A DNA stretch of 64,000 nt from Amycolatopsis rubida. Its GTDB lineage: Bacteria > Actinomycetota > Actinomycetes > Mycobacteriales > Pseudonocardiaceae. Under the pieces are notes generated by a model, which saw nothing but the letters and a program-made list of their open reading frames with translations, made no database searches and was not told the DNA's origin. The stretch covers positions 372,001 through 436,000 of the forward strand of contig NZ_FOWC01000005.1 of assembly GCF_900115345.1 (NCBI RefSeq), read 5' to 3'. A program made the position numbers and the translations under genes. Below, in pieces: positions 62,801 to 64,000 of this stretch (position 1 is its first letter; every line of letters starts with the position of its first letter).

Positions 62801-63778
62801 GTGATCGGGTTCCTCCTCCGCAGACTCGTCAACTACATCGCCCTGTGCCTCGTCGCGACCTTCGCGGCGTTCTCCTTGGCGTCGCTGTCGTTCAGCCCGC
62901 TGGACGCGCTCAAGCTGCGCAATCCGCCTGCTCCGCAGGCGACCATCGACGCCAAGGCCGCCGAACTGCACCTGGACCAGGCGATCCCGCACCGGTTCTT
63001 CACCTGGCTGGGCGGCGTGTTCCAGGGCGACTTCGGCCGCACCGTCGCCGATCAGGCGATCACCGACGAACTGTTCCGCCGCGCGGGCGTGAGCCTGCGG
63101 CTGTTCCTGCTCGGGATCACGATCGGCATCATCATCGGCGTGCTGGTCGGCGTGATCAGCGCGATCCGGCAGTACAAGATCAGCGACTACATCGCCACCA
63201 CGTTCTCCTTCGTGGTGCTGTCGACGCCGGTGTTCGTGATCGCCACGATCCTCAAGGCGGGCGCGCAGTCGGTCAACGACAACCTGATCGACGGCTACCA
63301 GTTCTTCATCGTGCAGGGCGAGGGCGGCGCGGTCGACGGCGGTTTCGGCGACGTCCTGCTCGACCGGCTGCAGCACATCATCGTGCCGACCCTGGCGATC
63401 GTGCTGACCCAGGTCGCCTACTACAGCCGCTACCAGCGTTCGGCGATGCTCGACGTGCTCGGCTCGGACTTCCTGCGCACCGCGCAGGCCAAGGGCCTCA
63501 CCCGCAGGCGCGCGCTGTTCAAGCACGGCCTGCGCACCGCGCTGATCCCGATGGCGACGCTGTTCGCGTTCGGCTTCGGCCTGCTCATCACCGGCGGCGT
63601 CTTCACCGAGAAGATCTTCGGCTGGTACGGCATGGGCGACTGGCTGGTGACCGGCATCCAGAAGCAGGACACCAACATCGTCACCACCGTGACCCTGTTC
63701 ATCGCGATCTGCGTGCTGCTCGCCGGCTGGCTCGCGGACGTGCTCTACGCCGCGCTCGACCCGAGGGTGAGGATCTGA
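62801..63778 (+). CDS. Dpp/Opp-type ABC transporter permease (DppB/OppB)
   Basis: A 325-residue inner-membrane permease of a peptide/nickel-type ABC importer. Six helices are seen. The N-terminal pattern FLLRRLVNYIALCLVATFAAFSL and the EAA-like loop with DVLGSDFLRTAQAKGLTRRRALFKHGLRTALIP are characteristic. GTG 62801 has GAGG 5 bases upstream. Its stop overlaps the next permease (TGATG). The solute-binding protein and ATPases must lie to the right. The substrate is not predictable. Confidence 0.92.
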   Translation: MIGFLLRRLVNYIALCLVATFAAFSLASLSFSPLDALKLRNPPAPQATIDAKAAELHLDQAIPHRFFTWLGGVFQGDFGRTVADQAITDELFRRAGVSLRLFLLGITIGIIIGVLVGVISAIRQYKISDYIATTFSFVVLSTPVFVIATILKAGAQSVNDNLIDGYQFFIVQGEGGAVDGGFGDVLLDRLQHIIVPTLAIVLTQVAYYSRYQRSAMLDVLGSDFLRTAQAKGLTRRRALFKHGLRTALIPMATLFAFGFGLLITGGVFTEKIFGWYGMGDWLVTGIQKQDTNIVTTVTLFIAICVLLAGWLADVLYAALDPRVRI

Positions 63779-64000
63779 TGGCCGCCCCATTGAACGAGGC
63801 CGACCTCGCCGACTCGGCCGTCGCCGCCACCGAAACGGAGACCGGGCAGCAGAGCGGGAAGTCCTCCAGCCGCGGCAGGCTCGTCTCCCGCCGGTTCTTC
63901 CGCAACAAACTGGCCGTCGCCGGCCTGGTCGTGATCCTCCTGTTCTACGTACTGGCGTTCACCTACAGCTGGTATTCGCCGTGGGGCTACGACGAACTCG
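63778..64000 (+). CDS. Dpp/Opp-type ABC transporter permease (DppC/OppC), cut by the window end
   Basis: Only the first 74 codons are in the window. It begins MAAPLNEADLADSAVAATE, has a basic region (SRGRLVSRRFFRNKLAVAG) and then the first helix (LVVILLFYVLAFTYSWY), as expected for the second permease of this importer class. Start ATG overlaps the DppB-type stop. The rest of the gene lies beyond base 64000. Confidence 0.85.
   Translation, partial: MAAPLNEADLADSAVAATETETGQQSGKSSSRGRLVSRRFFRNKLAVAGLVVILLFYVLAFTYSWYSPWGYDEL

Noticed and set aside
1-64000. tRNA, rRNA, insertion sequences, prophage genes
   Set aside because: I looked through the intergenic regions for T-arm-like motifs, rRNA blocks, transposase motifs and terminal repeats and found none I could support.

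Overview
The window is high-GC actinobacterial DNA with frequent GTG starts, long operons with ATGA/GTGA overlaps and several apparently leaderless genes. It most resembles a Pseudonocardiales chromosome such as Amycolatopsis. That placement is inference from gene content and gene order, not from a database search. A conserved core is recognisable by its order as I recall it from Mycobacterium tuberculosis (about Rv2674 to Rv2703): msrB, hemQ, hemY, hemE, a DUF3000 gene, RNase D, dxs, a TrmA-like RNA methyltransferase, an APC permease, ceoB, ceoC, DUF3159, an OB-fold protein, an alpha/beta hydrolase, DUF3710, dut, DUF3093, DUF4193, cei, suhB, ppgK and sigA. This core is cut by accessory blocks.

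Layout. 1-3.2 kb: a VTT membrane protein, a Ser/Thr kinase whose start codon is not canonical, a small membrane protein and msrB. 3.2-7.3 kb: the most interesting block. It has three TIGR04222-type membrane proteins, two of them ending in Cys/Gly-rich tails, around a DUF692 (MNIO, multinuclear iron oxidase) enzyme and a small translationally coupled partner. This looks like a system that could modify cysteines in membrane-anchored peptide tails. 7.4-12.8 kb: a CoA-transferase and the haem genes hemQ, hemY and hemE on the minus strand, bordered by two GC-rich repeat tracts. 13-16.3 kb: DUF3000, an orphan NarL-type regulator and RNase D.

16.3-40.5 kb is metabolic accessory DNA. It holds an IclR regulator divergent from a dehydrogenase cassette (SDR, octopine-dehydrogenase-like, 3-hydroxyacyl-CoA-dehydrogenase-like). 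Two tandem TPR proteins follow, one broken by two frameshifts, then the fatty-acid oxidation pair fadA-fadB, a decayed PHP phosphoesterase, a VapBC-type toxin-antitoxin pair and a two-component system. A PucR regulator then diverges from a five-gene operon (sodium symporter, ureohydrolase, ThDP decarboxylase, aldehyde dehydrogenase, NCS1 permease). Its enzymes fit the 2-ketoarginine to 4-guanidinobutyrate to GABA route. LysR, cupin and membrane-protein genes close this block.

40.5-48.5 kb: dxs with amplified copies of its 3' end behind it, then a betaine-aldehyde dehydrogenase, APC permease and choline-dehydrogenase-like operon, and a gene-poor gap. 48.5-62.2 kb is the conserved core through sigA. 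It includes a KimA-like permease next to two TrkA/RCK subunits (probable potassium uptake) and a 24-bp divergent dut/DUF3093 promoter. The window ends in a Dpp/Opp-type ABC transporter, with the second permease cut by the right edge.

I saw no rRNA, tRNA, insertion sequence, prophage or CRISPR array.
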